Below are positions 55,831 to 59,665 of a DNA stretch of 59,665 nt, piece after piece. This DNA is from Flavivirga rizhaonensis (lineage in GTDB: Bacteria; Bacteroidota; Bacteroidia; Flavobacteriales; Flavobacteriaceae): positions 1 through 59,665 of the forward strand of contig NZ_SRSO01000029.1 in assembly GCF_004791695.1 (NCBI RefSeq), given 5' to 3'. Every line of letters starts with the position of its first letter. Positions within the stretch are counted from its first letter, which is position 1. Under the pieces are notes generated by a model that worked only from the letters and a program-made list of their open reading frames with translations, searched no databases and was not told the origin of the DNA. A program made the translations under genes and the position numbers.

Positions 55831-58281
55831 ATGAAGAAATCTAATTTTATAGCCCTTGACAGTTTGTCATTACAGGAATTTGATGAAAACTCAGAATTAA
55901 TTCCTTTAATGACACCAGAAGATGAAGAAGCCATCAATAATGAGGAATTACCAGAAACGCTCCCTATATTATCATTGCGGAATACAGTATTGTTTCCTGG
56001 AGTTGTTATCCCTATTACAGCAGGCAGAGACAAATCAATTAAACTAATAAATGATGCTAATAAAGGCGGAAAAGTTATTGGTGTAGTATCACAAAAAGAT
56101 GAGTCTATAGAAAACCCAACCGCGAAAGATATTAATGAAACAGGTACAGTTGCTAGAATTCTACGTGTTTTAAAAATGCCAGATGGAAACGTAACGGTTA
56201 TTATACAAGGAAAAAAACGCTTTAGAGTGGCAGAGGTTCTTACTGAAGAACCATACATGAATGCAACTATTAGAGACTTAGCAGAGGCAAAACCAACGGT
56301 TGATAATGAAGAGTTTTCGGCAATTATTGATTCTATAAAAGATCTGGCATTGGAAATTATTAAGGAAAGTCCAAACATTCCCAGTGAAGCTTCTTTCGCG
56401 ATAAAGAATATAGAAAGCAATTCATTTTTAATAAACTTCGTGTCTTCTAACATGAATCTTTCGGTAGCTGAAAAGCAGTCACTTTTAGAAATGGATGATC
56501 TTAAAAAACGTGCTTTGGCTACACTTAAATTCATGAATGTTGAGTTTCAAAAATTAGAACTTAAGAACGATATTCAGTCTAAAGTTCAAATGGATATGAG
56601 CCAGCAGCAACGGGAGTATTTCTTGCATCAACAAATGAAAACCATTCAAGAAGAATTGGGAGGCGTAAGCCACGATGAAGAGCTTGAAGAAATGAAGTTA
56701 CGAGCCAGCGAAAAGCAATGGGATGAGCAAGTAGCAAAACATTTCGATAAAGAAATAGCTAAAATGCAACGTATGAATCCGCAGGTTGCAGAATACTCTA
56801 TACAGCGTAATTATTTAGAGTTGTTCTTAGATTTACCCTGGAATGAGTTTAGTACTGATAAATTCGATTTAAAACATGCTAAAAAGGTTCTAGACAGAGA
56901 TCATTTTGGATTAGAAGACGTAAAAAGAAGAATCATAGAATATCTAGCGGTATTAAAATTGCGTAATGATATGAAATCACCTATTTTATGTCTATACGGA
57001 CCTCCAGGAGTAGGTAAAACCTCGCTTGGTAAGTCTATAGCAGAAGCTTTAGGGAGAGAGTATGTGCGTATTTCGTTAGGAGGTTTACGTGATGAAGCAG
57101 AAATTAGAGGGCATCGTAAAACCTATATTGGAGCTATGCCTGGGCGTATTATCCAAAGTTTGAAGAAAGCTGGGACATCTAACCCTGTTTTTGTTTTAGA
57201 TGAAATAGACAAACTATCCAATTCGCATCAAGGAGATCCATCATCGGCTATGCTTGAGGTTTTAGACCCAGAGCAAAATAGCGAGTTCTATGATAATTTT
57301 TTGGAAATGGGATACGACCTTTCTAAAGTTATGTTTATAGCGACATCAAATAGTTTGTCTACCATTCAGCCAGCATTACGTGATCGTATGGAGATTATTA
57401 ATGTAACAGGATATACTATTGAAGAAAAGGTAGAAATAGCTAAACGTCACTTATTACCCAAGCAATTAAAAGAGCATGGATTATCAGCTGATCATTTGAA
57501 GATTGGTAAAGCCCAATTAGAAAAAATTGTAGAGGGTTATACACGTGAATCGGGTGTTCGTGGTTTAGAAAAGCAAATTGCAAAAATGGTACGCTATGCG
57601 GCCAAAAATATTGCAATGGAAGAAGATTATAATGTTAAAGTGTCTAATGAGAATGTTGTTGAGGTTTTAGGAGGTGCTAAGTTAGAACGTGATAAATATG
57701 AAAACAATAATGTAGCGGGGGTGGTAACTGGATTGGCATGGACACGAGTTGGTGGCGATATTCTGTTTATTGAATCTATTTTGTCTAAAGGAAAAGGAAC
57801 ACTTTCTATTACTGGAAATTTAGGTAAAGTGATGAAAGAATCTGCAACCATTGCTATGGAGTATATCAAATCTAATGCAGATCATTTTGGAATAGATACT
57901 GTTGTCTTTGATAATTATAATGTGCACATTCACGTACCAGAAGGAGCAACGCCAAAAGACGGACCAAGTGCCGGAGTTACCATGCTAACCTCTTTAGTGT
58001 CATTATTCACACAAAGAAAGGTAAAGAAAAGTCTAGCAATGACAGGAGAAATTACACTTCGCGGAAAAGTACTTCCGGTTGGAGGCATTAAAGAAAAGAT
58101 ACTAGCGGCTAAACGCGCACGGATAAAAGAGATTTTATTATGTGAAGAGAATAGGCGAGATATAGAAGAAATAAAAGCAGATTACTTAAAAGGACTAACA
58201 TTTCATTATGTAACCGATATGAGTGATGTTATTAAAATAGCACTTACAAACCAAAAGGTAAAGAATGCTAAAAAGCTTTAA
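55831..58281 (+). CDS. lon: ATP-dependent protease La (Lon)
   Basis: 816 residues. N-terminal substrate-binding domain (about 45-240, with LPILSLRNTVLFPGVV), AAA+ module with Walker A GPPGVGKTS (about 390) and Walker B VFVLDEIDKL, and the proteolytic domain with Ser713 (GPSAG) and Lys754 (GGIKEK). Degrades misfolded and regulatory proteins in the cytoplasm. The ATG at 55831 gives the standard N-terminus. Followed by its own terminator. Confidence 0.97.
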   Translation: MKKSNFIALDSLSLQEFDENSELIPLMTPEDEEAINNEELPETLPILSLRNTVLFPGVVIPITAGRDKSIKLINDANKGGKVIGVVSQKDESIENPTAKDINETGTVARILRVLKMPDGNVTVIIQGKKRFRVAEVLTEEPYMNATIRDLAEAKPTVDNEEFSAIIDSIKDLALEIIKESPNIPSEASFAIKNIESNSFLINFVSSNMNLSVAEKQSLLEMDDLKKRALATLKFMNVEFQKLELKNDIQSKVQMDMSQQQREYFLHQQMKTIQEELGGVSHDEELEEMKLRASEKQWDEQVAKHFDKEIAKMQRMNPQVAEYSIQRNYLELFLDLPWNEFSTDKFDLKHAKKVLDRDHFGLEDVKRRIIEYLAVLKLRNDMKSPILCLYGPPGVGKTSLGKSIAEALGREYVRISLGGLRDEAEIRGHRKTYIGAMPGRIIQSLKKAGTSNPVFVLDEIDKLSNSHQGDPSSAMLEVLDPEQNSEFYDNFLEMGYDLSKVMFIATSNSLSTIQPALRDRMEIINVTGYTIEEKVEIAKRHLLPKQLKEHGLSADHLKIGKAQLEKIVEGYTRESGVRGLEKQIAKMVRYAAKNIAMEEDYNVKVSNENVVEVLGGAKLERDKYENNNVAGVVTGLAWTRVGGDILFIESILSKGKGTLSITGNLGKVMKESATIAMEYIKSNADHFGIDTVVFDNYNVHIHVPEGATPKDGPSAGVTMLTSLVSLFTQRKVKKSLAMTGEITLRGKVLPVGGIKEKILAAKRARIKEILLCEENRRDIEEIKADYLKGLTFHYVTDMSDVIKIALTNQKVKNAKKL

Positions 58282-58298
58282 AAAGACATAAAAAAAGG

Positions 58299-58325
58299 AC
58301 CTCGATTTATTTCGAGGTTTTTTTT
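58299..58325 (+). terminator. Rho-independent terminator of lon
   Basis: ACCTCGA (58299-58305) and TCGAGGT (58312-58318), 6-nt loop, followed by T8. Confidence 0.85.
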
Positions 58326-58390
58326 ATGGTTTAAAATAAAAGATACCTGCTGCCGTTTTAAGATAGATTTACTTACTTTGTGTCGTAAAT

Positions 58391-59410
58391 ATGCTAAAGA
58401 AAATTATCACTTTTTTTTATTTGTCTTGTAGTTCGCTTGTTATTGCTCAAGTTGGGGGAGAGACAACCTATCAATTTCTTAATTTGATATCTTCACCACG
58501 ACAAGCAGCATTAGGAGGTAAGATATTGACTAATGTTGATTACGATGTTACCCAAGGACTTTTTAATCCAGCAACTATTAATATTGATATGGATAATCAG
58601 TTAGCTGTAAATTATACAAGTTATTTGGGAGGTATAAGTTATGGTACAGCTTCTTATGCATATACTGTAGATAGACGTACTCAAACATTTCATGCTGGAG
58701 TTACCTATATAAATTACGGATCGTTTGATGGTTATGATGAAAATGGTAACAGTACGGGAACATTTACAGGTAATGAAGCCGCTCTTTCCGTGGGATATGC
58801 ACTTCAAATTGGTTATTCCGATTTTTATTTTGGAGCTAATCTCAAGTTTATTAGTTCAAAATTAGAACAATATAATTCATTTGGTATAGCTGCAGATTTA
58901 GGTTTGATTTATATTAATGAAGACTTGGATTTTAATGCTGCAATAGCTGTTAGAAACTTAGGGACACAAATAACTACCTATGCTGGGCTTAATGAACGCC
59001 TTCCATTTGAAGTTGATTTTGGAATGTCACAACGATTAGAAAATGTACCAATTCGTTGGCATGTTACTTTAGAAAATTTACAAGAATGGCCAATAGCTAG
59101 ACCTAATCCTGCACGATCGGTTAGCGATTTAGGAGGTAATCAAACAGATGAAAAAGTTGGGTTTTTAGGTCAAGTAATTAGACATGCTATTATTGGTGCA
59201 GAAATATTTCCGGAAGGAGGTTTTAATATAAGACTTGGTTATAATTTTCGGAGAGGTGAAGAACTACGTATTGTAGATCAACGTAATTTTTCAGGCTTAT
59301 CTGCCGGAATCTCTATTAAAATGAATAAAATGCGCTTTAGCTATACACATGCTAAGTATACCAGTGCTGCTAATTCAAACTTTTTTGGATTGCAAATAGA
59401 TTTACAATAA
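58391..59410 (+). CDS. porQ: Type IX secretion system protein PorQ
   Basis: 339 residues. Signal peptide to about 19 (SLVIAQV). The mature start GGETTYQFLNLISSPRQAAL, then ALGGKILTN, is characteristic, followed by barrel-forming strands of the outer-membrane FadL/PorV-like fold. PorQ helps deliver type IX secretion substrates to the cell surface in other Bacteroidetes. It follows lon and its terminator, so it has its own promoter; an exact TAnnTTTG element was not found (a close TTACTTTG lies at 58373-58380). Confidence 0.87.
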   Translation: MLKKIITFFYLSCSSLVIAQVGGETTYQFLNLISSPRQAALGGKILTNVDYDVTQGLFNPATINIDMDNQLAVNYTSYLGGISYGTASYAYTVDRRTQTFHAGVTYINYGSFDGYDENGNSTGTFTGNEAALSVGYALQIGYSDFYFGANLKFISSKLEQYNSFGIAADLGLIYINEDLDFNAAIAVRNLGTQITTYAGLNERLPFEVDFGMSQRLENVPIRWHVTLENLQEWPIARPNPARSVSDLGGNQTDEKVGFLGQVIRHAIIGAEIFPEGGFNIRLGYNFRRGEELRIVDQRNFSGLSAGISIKMNKMRFSYTHAKYTSAANSNFFGLQIDLQ

Positions 59411-59460
59411 TAAGTATTTAAAGAGACTGAAGTTATAAGTACTTAAAGTAAGTCTATTTT

Positions 59461-59545
59461 AATCGAAAAGAATTCCCCGAGACAACGCCTCGGCGTTTCC
59501 GTTAAAATTGTCATTCCCGTGAAAACGCACTGCTGTCGGGAATAA
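59461..59545. repeat. Dispersed repeat downstream of porQ
   Basis: AATCGAAAAGAATTCCCCGA, a CGAGAC/CGGCG palindrome, AAATTGTCATTCCCG and GTCGGGAATA. It is the second copy of the element at 17932-18005 and carries the GTCATTC core shared with the other elements. The final 120 bases of the window show nothing I recognise. Confidence 0.6.
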
Positions 59546-59665
59546 ATTTATTGAAAAAAGGCATATTGGTATTTAATTTTATTTTGTTGTCGTTTTCTAA
59601 TTCTATTTTGATAATCCATTCTGTTTTTGACAGGTACAAACATTAAGGAACTGAGCTTTTCAACA

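Noticed and set aside
55803..56534. 243-codon frame antisense to lon
   Set aside because: Composition is that of a shadow frame (Ser-rich, no motif) and it covers the 5' end of the well-supported lon gene.

Overview
The window is a piece of a Bacteroidetes chromosome, most probably of the family Flavobacteriaceae. The signs are: low GC content; many signal peptides ending in AQ or SQ and many lipoproteins; a type IX secretion gene (porQ) together with a substrate carrying a C-terminal sorting domain; promoters of the Bacteroidetes form TTG-N19/20-TAnnTTTG; and Bacteroidetes-type gene forms such as a fused E1 alpha/beta 2-oxoacid dehydrogenase and a long urocanate hydratase. I see no prophage, CRISPR array, complete insertion sequence, integrase or rRNA/tRNA gene. 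The only RNA gene is the small SRP RNA.

Layout. 1-10.1 kb, + strand: three tandem TlpA-like thioredoxin proteins (the first cut by the window edge), an M16 peptidase, the thiol-disulfide transporter DsbD and a class V aminotransferase. This is a cell-envelope redox block. 10.1-10.7 kb: a mosaic of short dispersed repeats. 10.7-16.4 kb: a LysR regulator divergent from hutH-hutU-hutI, which take histidine to formiminoglutamate. 16.6-24 kb: glutaminyl cyclotransferase, SRP RNA, an SDR enzyme, two lipoproteins (one a thioredoxin-fold protein without its cysteines), an ABC-F ATPase with one degenerate ATP site, a broken DUF3995 gene and a DUF2007 protein. 24.2-32 kb: a secreted protein, PAP2 phosphatase and pheT (coupled), another TlpA-like lipoprotein, and a beta-helix protein ending in a TonB C-terminal domain. 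32-43 kb, - strand: a secreted metzincin-like protease, a methyltransferase with a small partner, the fused E1 dehydrogenase, and a degenerate M1-peptidase domain joined to an outer-membrane barrel. 43-59.7 kb: LOG-family protein, uvrA, three small hypothetical proteins, a membrane-anchored protein with ggt and an ACP phosphodiesterase, glmM, a lipid A-type acyltransferase, rhomboid protease, lon and porQ.

How it fits together. Much of the window serves the cell envelope: DsbD can pass electrons to periplasmic thioredoxin-fold lipoproteins, of which five lie within 30 kb; PorQ belongs to the secretion machinery that exports proteins such as the metzincin-like protease; the acyltransferase, PAP2 protein, GlmM and the TonB-domain protein act on or across the envelope. 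Housekeeping genes (pheT, uvrA, lon, ffs, glmM) are interspersed. Short imperfect palindromes of the GTCATTC...GAAGAATC kind lie at gene 3' ends, mostly between convergent genes.

The strongest candidates for something unusual are the beta-helix/TonB fusion with a two-copy operator-like repeat on its promoter, the ABC-F protein whose two defects fall in the same composite ATP site, the pseudo-peptidase/barrel fusion, and the stand-alone large methyltransferase with its unknown partner. I found no convincing multi-gene defence or mobile system.
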